Shown here piece after piece: positions 34,891-46,135 of a stretch of DNA of 64,000 bases. The notes under the pieces were generated by a model that was given only the letters and a program-made list of their open reading frames with translations, was not told the origin of the DNA and made no database searches. Both the position numbers and the translations under genes were made by a program. Source of the DNA: Owenia fusiformis (lineage: Eukaryota; Annelida; Polychaeta; Sabellida; Oweniidae). Numbering within the stretch: position 1 is the stretch's first letter; each line of letters begins with the position of its first letter. The DNA is taken from assembly GCA_903813345.2 (NCBI GenBank), contig CAIIXF020000007.1:8625730-8689729 (forward strand). The letters run 5' to 3'.

Positions 34891-35196
34891 TCACTGGTAC
34901 TCACCTAGTTACGCTGACGATACGTCAGCGTAACAAGATAGAAGAACTTAAGGGCTTCGTTTTCGGTAAGATATTTTTATTTCTCGATTCTACACCACTT
35001 ATAAGTCAAGTTGTGGACAATAATTTGGCTCAAAGTTAAGGAAGATAGTTTAGTTTGAGAATATGCAAGCGGTTCTATGTTTGGAATATTAACGAAGACG
35101 CAATTCACATATTTAGTCCCTCGCTTTTGTTACGTCGACGATCTTCATGCAATCATGTGACAATATTCATTGTCAGCGTAACTAGGTGAGTAGCAG
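34891..35196. mobile_element. 306-bp MITE with CACTGGTACTCACCTAGTTA ends
   Basis: The left end CACTGGTACTCACCTAGTTACGCTGAC pairs with the right end GTCAGCGTAACTAGGTGAGTAGCAGTG. The termini resemble those of the 5327-6130 element. The interior matches part of 60600-60850, so one family has several members here. Confidence 0.75.
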
Positions 35197-35562
35197 TGCA
35201 AATACAATTAGGCTTTAACATGCGATCTAGAATACTTTCAGAGGCCCATGTTTTAGGTTTCTTTGGGGAGGAGGCCACAGGGACACAGCAGGTGAACAAC
35301 GACATTCTCGCGAATCTTGATTGTTTATTTGTGTTTTTCACCAACTGTGTTTTGAAGTTCACTTGTCCAACGTATGGGGTACGAACACAAAACAAGTACG
35401 TAAATGAGACAATTATTTTATTTTCCCAAGTGTCACACGTCATTACATAAAACATTTCATCTTTATCCAATCAAGTGCTTGGATTTCTACATGGACCGTG
35501 GATCATTGTCTTCTATCGCTTCTCCAATATTATATTATATGTGATCATCTCATTCGTTTAGT

Positions 35563-37321
35563 TTAATGGGGATAGCTCTGTCCAGCGGCGAAGTTGTTAC
35601 ATTTGTCTCCTTTGCAGAAGCAATAGAGGGAGCCCTGTTGGTAGCTGCAGCCAAGGATGTTGGGGTTCACTCCGAACTCTCCTTTGTAACAGCCTCTGAA
35701 CACGTCTGTAGCAAAAATAATAGATATAGGCCTACAATATTGTTTTTTCTGGTTTCGCAGTGAAATATTATTAATATGCGATTTGGGTTTTTATTCTTGA
35801 TTCATTCTTCTTATTTTGATAAAATAAAAGCATAACGACGGTAATTGATTTTTTTGAAAAACAAAATGAAATGTAAATGCTACCCTACAAAGTTTTGCAA
35901 CCCTATCTCCCACAATCGACCAAAATCATTAAATCATTTCTGAATTTAAAAATTTCATTAGATTTTACAAAATTAAAAAAAGAATTTTTGTTTCTTTTGT
36001 GAAATAGAAAATACTGCAATGCAGAAAATGCTCCAAAATATATCTTACGTCCATTGGGGTCTTTCCTGACGTAACAGTTATCGTGGCACTTCCACACGTC
36101 TATGCCGAAAGCCTTTGCCTGGTAGTGGTCGAATGGCCCCTTGCACTTGTCCCATCCTGGCTGTACCTTGTTGGTCTCGCTGCCCTTGACATAACCTCCG
36201 TAGTGCTGTACATAGTTTAAAAAGCACAAACGGCAACATTAGAGAAACAGAAAGCAGAGACACAAACACGTATGTAAATGCTCGATTAGTAAATTCATCT
36301 CCATAATGCCTATTCTATGGTTAATATCAATAAACAGTGTTTTTACATTGACTAACTTCAGTATCGCCATCTATGTACTATATATACTAAGTATATCAAT
36401 TATTGAGCTAGCTATTGGTCATCAAATATAAACATAGTTTTCCATTGACCCTTGTTAACGCATCTTGGATTTCCAAGGTATGACTGAAAATCAAACTGGG
36501 AAACACGTATGTTTTAACGTTGATCTATACAAGGGATCACTTGTTTCATCAGCCTCATGCGACACATTTTGCACAATATAGAAATATTCCCAATGTACCT
36601 TGTCTCCTTCGTATCCACTCTTGGTGCCTCCGTACTTGTGTCCGTATGTCTTTGTTACGTATTTAGGTGGTGCGTATGTGCATTGGTAGCAGTTAGCTAA
36701 AAATACAATAATTGTGTGAATTTGTTAAATATCCAAGAATTGTAATATGTATGAAGAACATTCATTATGGACTTTTTGATTTATTTGCTTATTCAAGTAT
36801 GCATATACCCCTCTTCAGGATTTAAAAACACTTTCCTTAATTATTCTTTATTATTTGTACCAGGATAAAGAAGGCCAAAGAACCATTATCCCATTTTAAC
36901 TTCTAAATCAAAAGTTACGTTACTTACTGGCTTTACCATATCCTTCGTGTGTCTCGACGCCGTAGCCTTGTTGTTCTTGACCGTATCCCTGTGATTGATG
37001 TGCACCGTATCCCTGTTCTTGTTTTCCATACCCTTGGTTATTATCCCCGTACCCCCCAGTGCGGACTTCTACTTTCTGATACTTGTGGGAGTACTGCTTA
37101 TGTACATTTCCTCCCTGGTTTTGGTATGGGTCACCGTATCCCTGGTTTTGGTGTGGGTCGCCGTACCCCTGGTTTTGTTGTGCGTTTCCGTAGCTCTTCT
37201 TGCTTGTGCTATAGTGGACGCGTTCATGGTATCCCCCGTTGTTGTTGTTGTCTCCATAGGTGGTGCTTGGTTCTGAAACAGCCACCGCCACCAGACTTGC
37301 GATTAGAATAAAACAGTACAT
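35563..37321 (-). CDS. Secreted Tyr/Gln/Gly-rich repeat protein with C-terminal LU (quiver-like) domain
   Basis: Exons 36928-37321, 36599-36696, 36049-36205 and 35563-35705 total 792 bp, 263 residues plus TAA, all GT-AG and in phase. Residues 1-16 (MYCFILIASLVAVAVS) are a signal peptide. Residues about 17-131 are low-complexity, built from YGDPxQNQG and QGYG units, with many Tyr, Gln, Asn and Gly and no Cys. From about 133 a ten-cysteine LU (Ly6/uPAR) domain follows: CYQC, DKCKGPF, WKCHDNCYVRKDPNG, RGCYKG, GC, and the family-typical ending YCFCKGDKCN. The spacing is close to quiver/sleepless proteins of arthropods. There is no hydrophobic GPI-attachment tail; the protein ends GQSYPH, so it should be released. 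A TATAAAA box lies about 80 bp upstream of the ATG. The first half is like adhesive, shell-matrix or silk-like extracellular proteins; role unknown. Confidence 0.88.
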
Positions 37322-37400
37322 CTTTGTAAGTTTCCCGAGCTTGTATGACTGAATAAGTTGAAAACTATTTTCAAGTGAAGATTGTCTGGTGAGTTCCGAG

Positions 37401-37407
37401 TTTTATA
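37401..37407 (-). promoter_or_regulatory. TATA box of the LU-domain gene
   Basis: TATAAAA on the minus strand (context AGGTATAAAACTCGG), 80 bp before the start codon and ahead of a short leader. The spacing is consistent with a transcript start near 37375. Confidence 0.65.
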
Positions 37408-38235
37408 CCTAGCTGAAAATTTATGTCCCGTCTCTTTAGGGTTAAATGCCATCACAATTAAGCCATGACTTTTTAGTTGTCAATACTGTAGAAATATTCC
37501 ACCCAATGCATGTTTACGACCACCTGTCACCTGGGGCAGACATCGATCTACACGACGCGTGCGTTACGTGAGTAACGTACGTGACATTACAGACGATATC
37601 TGTAAAACAAGGAAATTAAATGATTTTTACTTCTACTTAATATTCATTATTCGGAATGATCGAGACTAAATTAGGCCTTAGTGACCTGCCACTTAATTGG
37701 TTAATTAAAACATATTTACATTAAGCATGTGATTACTTTAATTATAGTTTAATGATCTGCAAAAGAGCAGCACTGGGCTATCAGTATGTCAGTTTTGCAT
37801 TAATTAAAAAGAGTAAATTAATGTTTGTTAATTGTCAGTTAGATTGTGTACATGTCCGATGAATCTGTATTAAAGGTACACTTTAGAACACCAACCATAT
37901 ATTATACGCCGTAAGGAAACACTCGTCGCAAATGATTCGACTCCCGGTTTCTTTTCTCTAAAATAGAGGAAAATTGAAGTTGAAGAGCTTTATGTTTTTG
38001 AGAACTTCTGTTTATATTTCGTTCTTAACTTATAGTGGTATAAGGATCAGACGGCTTATCTAGGTTTTCGTGGCTCAGTTCGCGGTTGATTGTGATAGTT
38101 CATAATTACGCAGTAGGCATCAAACCTCCCTCCAACACAAAGCCTATATTTTGAGTGTAACTTTTGTACATTGTTAACGGCCTTAATACAGTAATGGTGA
38201 TTAAGATACCCTATCGATACAAATTGAATAATACT
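37408..38235. other. Upstream flank of the LU-domain gene
   Basis: AT-rich sequence holding the distal promoter of the LU-domain gene. No exon or recognisable repeat is seen. Confidence 0.3.
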
Positions 38236-38369
38236 TGCCTGAGTTCCAATTTATCGGCCTATGCCCGGCCAACTGAGTACTTTATTCAAATCTGAACTTA
38301 CAATTTTAAACAAAATATTCAATCGGCCAGGGTGCCAGCCGATGAATCGGAGCAAATGTGACCCAGGCA
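38236..38369. mobile_element. Hairpin MITE, copy 3 (degenerate)
   Basis: Runs from TGCCTGAGTTCCAATTTATC to GAGCAAATGTGACCCAGGCA and retains the CGGCC-ACTGAGTACTTT and AAATATTCAATCGGCC arm segments. More diverged than copies 1 and 2. Confidence 0.75.
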
Positions 38370-39124
38370 TCACAAGTATCATTCAAGAGACGTCGTGAAA
38401 ATAGAATAGGCAACTGATTATAAATCCAACACAATACCAACCAATATGCTTGTACTCTTATTTCCAATGATGCATGATTTCATTCTGTTAGCCAATAGGG
38501 CGCTCTCAATTTTCATAACGAAGGCAGATCTGATTGGTATTTGAGTGAAAAGAGTGAGTTTGTTTGCTGGAAAATACTACATATTATATAATCTATGTTC
38601 TGGAGAACACGACTCTTGGCCCTCGAATCCAAAGCAGACGTTATTTCAAGAACCACCAAGGGTAAGTAACTTACTACACGTAATCTCGCGTGATTTGTAC
38701 AAATATGATTCACTAATCACTATTCTACATAAGATAGGTAAGTGTGTACGATTTGAGTTTTTATGCAATCCTCAATACACTGGATTTGCCCGTTATTTTC
38801 AGGAACACACAAGTCATTCCATACCAGGCCCACATCTTCCAGTTTTGCAAAAGATGTACCGATGTACAGAGAAAAGAGTAGTGAATATTTTTTTATAAGA
38901 TGTATAAAAATGAGAAAATTCACAGTGAACTTAGCTTGTACTTTTAAAAAGTAGGTCAATGGATTTTCTCATTTTCTTTACATCTTTATAGAAACATTAT
39001 TTTCTTCACTCTTTTAAGTAGTACATTGTACTCTTGTTCACTTTGTTACAACCTTATAGAGTCCCATTGATTCTGAATTGATTTTATAATCAGACCATGA
39101 TGTACCTTGTTTTCAGAATCGAAC

Positions 39125-42100
39125 ATGTATATTCCCATAATAGTTGTTGTGTTTTTGGCCGTCGTCTCTGCAGAGTTGTGTTCATACAGAGAGAACCAAT
39201 ATAGGATCAACTTGGACCTTTCATTGACTCTGAAGGAAAAGTAAGCACATAGAAAAATTATCTGAAACAAAAATTGTGGTCATAGATGGAAAAAGACTAC
39301 CCCGAGACCTAAAAACATTTGAAAGGCTCAAATAAAATAGTTTTATTTGACATTCAACTCGTTATCGTCAATATCTTAATTGTTATTTTCTTCTTTTAGA
39401 ACATGGCTACTTGCAGTTGAGGGAGGAATGGCTCCATATTCCTCATTGGACCAATCAACCGGACATGCCGTTGGATTTATATACGAACTTGTATACGAGG
39501 CCTGTACTAGGTGTAACATGAAATGCAAAACGGTTTTTACTGGAAATGATACAAAAATGTGTTGGGACCCAATTGGGCCACCTCCACTTGAATCTAAAGG
39601 TTTGCGACTTTCCTCTATAATCAATATATTTACAACAATCGTTTTATTTAAAGGCAATACTTGCAAATCCACACAATTAGGTATACAATTTTGAACAAAA
39701 TACTCAACCGGCCGGGCCCCGGCCGATGAATCTGAGCAAACGTGATCCAGGCATCGGATGTAACGGTTTTCTATTTTCTATTTAGTAATTCTATTTTCTC
39801 TATCACTCTTTTTCATTGCTACCTTAAAGAATCTCGTGCATAACTCAGTTACAATTGATAGTCTTACGTTGACAAAGTAGTCCTTAGTTTTTCACTTCCA
39901 TGAATATCGAAAAGTTTGCATGTGTTTCAGGTTTGTTCAATAATTATTACGATGGTTGTATCGGCTGGGCTCCTACTCCATTACGTGAAAATGTGCTGGC
40001 ATTTTCCGCGCCCTTCCTAGAGGCAAAGAAAGGTAGATTCTACACACGTACTTCATCCAACATCAAAAGCCTCACTGACATAGTTCCTGGAAAGAAAGTT
40101 GGTGAGTATCAATGTCACTCCAAGAGCATCCCAAAAACTACAGCCTTTGTGGTTAATCTTTTAGTGTTGTTTAACTTAAGTAGTGGCTCTAAAACCACAA
40201 CGGAAATTGTCAACCGTTCCACACTATCTCGCCTCACAAAACAAAATTGCAAAGGATATTGGTTTCTATTTTCAGGTTTTAGATTTGGACATTACTTGGA
40301 CGTGTTCTGTGGAAGGACTATACTGGAGAACCTCGACGTAGAGCTTGCCCTTGAAGATACTCGTAACTATATTTCTCCAGAATACACTGAACTATTGCAA
40401 CACCTAAAGGTCGATAAAAAGGCGAGTACATTGATTTTCGAAAATGGTACACCTTGAGATTATTTGTTTAAAGTCTGTGTTAAGTTTGAAAATATTTTAG
40501 AGATTTTTCATTTCTCAAATATACAAACTTTCTGCCATTTTCTAAATAAAAGTGTTGATACACGTCGCACGATCCTGGGGACAATTAGCGTAACATTATG
40601 GCGTCAAAAAAACAAAACAAAACAATCAGCAGTATAGGGCGCAAACAGCCTTACAACGTCAAAAACGACAAGCGTCACATTTTTTACAAGTTTAGTCAAC
40701 CTAAAAATAAAATACTTTATCCTTATCTAATCATTACAAAATTTACAGGGTAGCAAGATCTCGAGGACAATATTTCTAAAATGTTTTTGAATTTTGAAAA
40801 ACGGTCAAGAAATCCACTTGGGGCGTTAGTAAAAATTGATATGTATGGAATTTGTGGTAAAAAATCGATGCGTCACATTTTTTCAAGTCTCGAAAACCAG
40901 CTCTTATTTTGATATTATTTGCAAAATAAACAAACCGGTTATTGTTTTGTAAATTTCGCCATGACAATATTGTGCAGTTACATTTTCTTTCAAATCAGAC
41001 CTAAATTAGAAGGTTAAATGAAGGTAAACTTATTGCTCGTCCCATTCGCCTTCAAAACCTTACACAATTTTGAAAATACAGAAAATTTTAAAAGCGTTCG
41101 TATAAGATAATTTGAAATGTAGCCGTAAAGCAATTGTGACGTCATAAATGCAAATGTTCCATTGAATAAATTGTGAAAGCTACCGTCCCAACAGACCCCC
41201 TTTTCTGCCCCCATCAGAATCAAACTTATTTTACATCTAGAGTATCCTCACAAATGTACTTCATGATAATATTTCAAAATTAGGTCAAATGATGAGCCAA
41301 TGAGGTCATTGGGTGCAAAAAGGTCAAGTTGGTAAAATCAATATAGTGATCAAGTAATTTCCTTAAACCTACCTAAATAAATTAAAATCATGAGTTAAAC
41401 CTGACTTTACAATGATTTCCATGGGGAATAGGTATCTTAATAGCCTTTGAGTAGTATTTGCACCATACTTAACACAAGGGAAATGTTTGACAATTTTTTA
41501 GTCAAAATACATACTGGTATACTGACAAAATATTGTATTGTAATATATTTAAGAAATATAGACCCAAAAGCAGGGGTAATATTGTCGAATACACCCCACA
41601 GGGCTAGACCGAAGGGAGTGAGGGGTTCGAAAGCTATTATGCCTAGCCCTAAGGGGTGTATTCAACGATATTACCCCTGCTCTGAGGTCTATATTACGAT
41701 TCGAACATGAAAACTCACCAAAATGTTTCGAATATTCATCATGGTCCGCCATAACTACGACCCACCATTATGACGTCACACATTACCCGTATTACCAGGG
41801 GTATTGATCGCGAATATATCCCAGGTGAAATGTTGACTATGTTTACAATTCATAGAAGGCGTGAATACAGTCATGTTCAAATTGATATTAATATTCTAAA
41901 GCTTTGATACAACATATTAGTATTTATTGAATTTCAATGACTACCAATAGGAACAGTTGCTGAAAGTTGAATTTACAGTTTCTAAGGGGTCAGGTCAAAA
42001 TATCGATGTCCGTCAAAAAACATAATTAATTTCATTAAGTCTAACCCCTCCCCTCCCCCTTGTAACGAAACCAAAAATGATGAAAATTGAAATTTCCGGG

Positions 42101-44720
42101 AAACCCATTATCAATATCCGTCACCTAATGAAATCAGGGTTTGACCCCTCCCCCTTACGAAATTACTAGTAATTACGTTTTTTGACGGACATCGATATTT
42201 TGACCCGACCCCTAATGTTTGATTAATATCGATACTTTTACACATATTTGGTCACTTATTATACTGATCAACTCCTATCAAAATAGTTTAAGTAAAGGCT
42301 GGATGAAAATATAATCTTCATAGATGGATTAGGCCATAAGAAGTAAATTCTTTGTTTTGCGTCCGCTTGCTTGCACGATTTTGAGTAAATCAGAAAAAAC
42401 AAACACAAGAGTCTGAAAGTACTACCGCACTTCGTTCAGTCCGAATCAGAAATAACAGACAATTTAAACTTGATGCAGGTCAAAATTGTTATTGTTGATT
42501 ACTTTAGCATACATTGTTCTTTTTCTTATTTTGGTTACCTTTGAATAATAGCTATGTTTTAATATATTGTATATAATGGAAAGATATGTGTTTGTAATCA
42601 CTGCAAATTGGTATGTTATCCCTTTTTATGCCAATAAAATGTATACATTTCTTAGGCAAACAAGTTTGAGTTTTTTCTTGAGTTTGTGTTTGTTTTCCTT
42701 GTACCCTTGCATGATTTGGATTTTGCCAGGACGCAAAACAAAGAATCTACTTCTTATGGCCTTATCTGTTTTTTCACCTTCATCTGCTGGTTGGGGAGGG
42801 TTACAAGGAATGTTTTTGGGTCCTGTGAGTGTAATCCGGCATTTGTAACATATAACTGAATTATCAGGGGGATCTTTGCGATATTTTTCTTTCCATAATT
42901 TGCCAAGAATTTTAGATTTAGTTACTTTTCTCCTAAAGAAAGCTGGACTCTGTTTATCACATCCAACACAACAGTACATTTTGATAGGTGGCATTGTTTT
43001 CAAAATGGTGGCAGAAATGTTCTAGAAAAAATACCAAAGAAGTCCAAAAAACTATATGAGCTATGTTCTCCACCACTTTTTTTGCAACTGAAAATGTTAC
43101 CTAATTCATTTTTGGATCTGTTCAGCTAAAAATAAAAGTGGTGGAGAACATAGCTCACAGTGAATTTGTCCATTCAATGAACCATGGTTCGTGTTCAATT
43201 GAGACGGGTAAATAATGGGAGTTTGAATTATAATCCCTTTTTATGCCATATATCATGCATCATCACACATAAATCTGCTGGATACATTTCAGTAGGGATT
43301 ACATTATGCATAATTCACTTAAATAATACTTGAAAATTGTTTTTAAGGCTTTATTTACTACGTTTTCTAAAGAACACTACATTTCACAAATAATCTGCCA
43401 TGATGGGAGTGGTTACAGAAATGGGCCAGAAATCATATCTTTTACAAAAATATTCACTATATTTTTCAAGAAAATGAAAATACACATATCAGTCAAGAAT
43501 ATTTTGAATTTTTTTTTCAAAAATCTATAATTGCGTTTTCATGAAATTTTCTAAGTCCTTAAAGGGATCCCAATAAGACTGTACCTTTAAGTGGGATTTT
43601 GATCATTATTTGAAAAGTTATCTCAATTTCAACGAGCCCTGTAAGCGTAAAGTGTTACGTCTTACAGCGTATTTGACGATGTCGGAGTATATTTAACTTT
43701 AAAAATGTGTTGGATCCCATCAAAATTTTGAAGGAAAAATAATTTCATTGAAATGCAAATAAAAAATACTTCAAAATGATATGTAAAACACATAGTTGGC
43801 TTTTTAAATAAGGCAGAGATTAACGTTCAAAGCTGAGATAAGCCCGCATTTCCCGAATTGTCCCCAGGTCCGTGCACGTCATATGAACATTTTATTCATC
43901 AAATATTTAAGCAATAAAGACCGAGATTTTATGATATATGGCGCAATATATGATAGAAAAATTCATTCTGTTCATTGTTAAAAGACCGAAATTGCGTAGC
44001 GATTGAGGTCTTTGGCAATGACCAGAATAAAATTTGAGGTGGTTTCATTAGTTTCAATAGAATCTAGAATGAGTGACCTTGGGTGAATTGTTGGTTAATA
44101 GCATGCAGTTATTTGAAATAGCGTGTTCGGATTGGCTGGAATTGGACATAACTTGCCTAGCTATGTGTGAATTTATGATGACCTTTCAAAGGAAATCTCT
44201 ACTTGAACACTCTCCTTACTGGGGCGTTAAACTTAAACACCTAAATACCACAAATAGGCCCTCAAAGGGTTTTCCCTTTTTGCCCATCTTTCAAATAATC
44301 TTTACATTACGTAATGGGAAAAGATCATTGCTCATTAAAAACATTTAACTATCCACAACTTGGACACCCTAAAAATGTTTGTGATTTATCAATTTTCCAT
44401 TTAATTTTCATATGATTTTTTAAATAGGCCTAGTTTAAAGCAGTAATTGAAAAAATCATTTTATTTCCACAAAGTATTAATTTGTTTGAGTCGATCTGAC
44501 GTTTTGTTTACAGGTGGACGTCGCTTTCCTTCCAGAGGGTTTAGAGGGCACTGAGGACTTGCTAGTTCTAGGCGGTGTCCATAACTGCACGACTTCTGGC
44601 TTGGGAATTATGCACAGGAAAGATGTGGACTTCTCATGGTTTGGAAAATGCTTAGCTGAAGTAGAAAGAGTTGGACGATATAAAGCATTATGCACACATT
44701 ACAGTAAATATTATAATTAA
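39125..44720 (+). CDS. Secreted solute-binding protein / iGluR ligand-binding-domain-like protein, paralogue A
   Basis: Exons 39125-39240, 39400-39599, 39931-40101, 40276-40421 and 44514-44720 give 840 bp, 279 residues plus TAA. A 5' UTR exon probably ends at about 38660 (AAGG|GTAAGTAAC), and the ATG exon starts at 39117. Residues 1-16 are a signal peptide. The body follows the periplasmic-binding-protein type 2 fold shared by ionotropic glutamate receptor ligand domains and bacterial family-3 solute-binding proteins: TWLLAVEGGMAPYS, DGCIGWAPTPLRENVLAFSA with Arg124 where glutamate receptors place the alpha-carboxylate-binding Arg, IKSLTDIVPGKKVG, VDVAFLPEG, and SGLGIMHRKDVDFSWF. No ion-channel segments separate the lobes and no membrane anchor follows, so it should be a soluble extracellular ligand-binder, perhaps of amino acids. 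Cys are frequent (CTRCNMKC, CWDP). The last intron uses a GC donor (AAG|GCGAGT) and is 4.1 kb, full of transposons. A close inverted paralogue lies at 53492-58433. Confidence 0.82.
39686..39753. mobile_element. Hairpin MITE, half copy in intron 2 of paralogue A
   Basis: Only the right arm is present: AATTTTGAACAAAATACTCA, CGGCCGGGCC, then GAGCAAACGTGATCCAGGCA. The left arm is missing. Confidence 0.65.
41557..41696. mobile_element. 140-bp palindromic MITE (AGCAGGGGTAATAT family), copy 1
   Basis: The arms ATATAGACC...GCAGGGGTAATATTGTCGAA and TTCAACGATATTACCCCTGC...GGTCTATAT pair around a GGGCTAG...CTAGCCC core. A related copy is at 45513-45671, and further inverted homology flanks both (CATGTTCGAAT, GGCGTGAATACAG, GTTGACTTTAC). 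Confidence 0.8.
41978..42215. mobile_element. 238-bp palindromic MITE
   Basis: The left arm TAAGGGGTCAGGTCAAAATATCGATG... pairs with the right arm ...CATCGATATTTTGACCCGACCCCTAA. The arms extend through TCCGTCAAAAAACATAATTA. No ORF. Confidence 0.8.
42626..43003 (-). CDS. 125-residue hypothetical protein with paired Cys motifs, in an intron of paralogue A
   Basis: An intact ORF antisense to the last intron of paralogue A. Near the N-terminus it has MYCCVGCDKQSPAFFRRKVT and then VICYKC, two CxxC pairs about 37 residues apart, as in small zinc-binding modules. The C-terminal half is Lys-rich. A short inverted copy of part of the coding region (GGCCATAAGAAGTA to TTTGTTTTGCGTCC) occurs at about 42327-42362. 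This suggests the ORF belongs to a repeated element, perhaps transposon-associated. I do not recognise the family, and it may not be a host gene. Confidence 0.35.
   Translation of the reverse strand: MKTMPPIKMYCCVGCDKQSPAFFRRKVTKSKILGKLWKEKYRKDPPDNSVICYKCRITLTGPKNIPCNPPQPADEGEKTDKAIRSRFFVLRPGKIQIMQGYKENKHKLKKKLKLVCLRNVYILLA
43068..43157. mobile_element. 90-bp hairpin
   Basis: TGAGCTATGTTCTCCACCAC pairs with GTGGTGGAGAACATAGCTCA, separated by about 40 bp. A very small MITE or solo hairpin next to the Cys-pair ORF. Confidence 0.7.
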
Positions 44721-45512
44721 ACTATTCATTCCTTTTGAAAACCAAACGGCTAATATTTCAGTTTTTGCTATGCATTCCACTATTATTGGTATAAATTATC
44801 CTGAAACTGTTTTTGCCTGTGCGTGATGCAGGGCGATGATATTTTGCTTTTAAATCCAGTTCTGATTTGCGTAATTATCTCAATGTAATGCCATAAACAG
44901 TTATAAACTCGTGTTGTACTCGCTATACTAGTGAATTACTCGGATGAACTTTATGAATCGAGAGTAATTTTGGCTTCACGCGAGTCTTCATGAAGCGTTA
45001 GACAGTTATTCAAATGTTGCCCTTTTATTTAAACTTGACTTTCTCGTATTGGATTTTATGCATGGATAAAGATAACTTCTATGTCATGCTAATGAATTAA
45101 TGATATCCCTTTCAGATACAACCCGTTGCTTAGACCTGTAAAATAACCGCCACGAGAATTATGCTGGTTTGACATCACTGTACATGTTAATCATGGAGAC
45201 TCAAACCTTGGAATCGTATACAGAAATGGAATCCGAAAGGAAAAGTTCTAAAATCTATCCATCATAGACATTAGCTCTAAAATAATTAATTATTCCTGTC
45301 ATAATCACATTGGATAATCTGTAAGCCAAGAGAGCTAATAAAATGATATCATATATTTTTCTAAGTAGGAGTATGTTAATTGCCTGATTGTCAGTCATAA
45401 TTTGTCATTCGAACATGAAGTCCTGTATTCACGCCTTCTATAAACTGTAAAGTCAACATTTCACCCGGGGTATATTCGCAAACAAAACCCAAAGTTTTCA
45501 TGTTCGAATCGT

Positions 45513-45671
45513 AATATAGACCTCTGAGCAGGTATAATATCGTCGAATACAGCCTTTGGGGCTAGGCACAAAAGCTTTCGAATCCCTTCGGTCGTTTGGG
45601 GTACAGAAAACGTTTGTGCCTAGCCCTGCGGGGTGTATTCGACGATATTACCCCTGCTCTTCGGTCTATAT
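45513..45671. mobile_element. Palindromic MITE (AGCAGGGGTAATAT family), copy 2
   Basis: The arms AATATAGACCTCTGAGCAGG and CCCTGCTCTTCGGTCTATATT pair. The inner arms carry AATATCGTCGAATACA and the CTAGGCACAAAAG...CGTTTGTGCCTAG core. Confidence 0.8.
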
Positions 45672-46000
45672 TTTTTAATTAGCTAACCAAACAAAGTCGT
45701 CAAAATATATTCAGTATAATATCTTTGTATATATATGTAGGAGCTTTAGAATGTATTAAACTGCTATTTTTACAATCTTATTATAGTGTTAAGTACACAT
45801 AAATGAGTATATTTGAAGTACCAAAACGGCCTAGTTTAAGAAATATCCCAAATTAAATTAAAAAATGACCGTTGACTCCGCACCAAACACTCTTTTATGC
45901 CGCACCCAATATTTCCCAAAGGCTCTGTCTGCATATGTACCTGTAGGTTATATCGTCCAAACGAATATTTGTTATAAAACGCCAAATTGCTTACTAAATA

Positions 46001-46135
46001 TGCCCGAGTCACATTTGCTCCGATTTATCTGTCGGCCCCTGGCCGATTGAGTATTTTGTTCAAAATTGCAAATTGTTTTCAGTTTTGAACAAAATACTCA
46101 ATCGGCAGGACATCGGGGCATATCTGACTCGTAAC
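46001..46135. mobile_element. Hairpin MITE, copy 5
   Basis: TGCCCGAGTCACATTTGCTC at the left, CTGGCCGATTGAGTATTTTG against CAAAATACTCAATCGGCAGG in the middle, and a decayed right end (GGCATATCTGACTCG). Confidence 0.75.

Noticed and set aside
36949-37311. Long + strand frames opposite the LU-gene first exon
   Set aside because: Shadow of a repetitive coding exon; the minus strand has signal peptide, splice sites and TATA box.
39900-40457. Single 185-residue frame spanning exons 3 and 4 of paralogue A
   Set aside because: The frame happens to read through the intron. Splice sites at 40101/40276 match the paralogue, and the read-through segment interrupts the domain.
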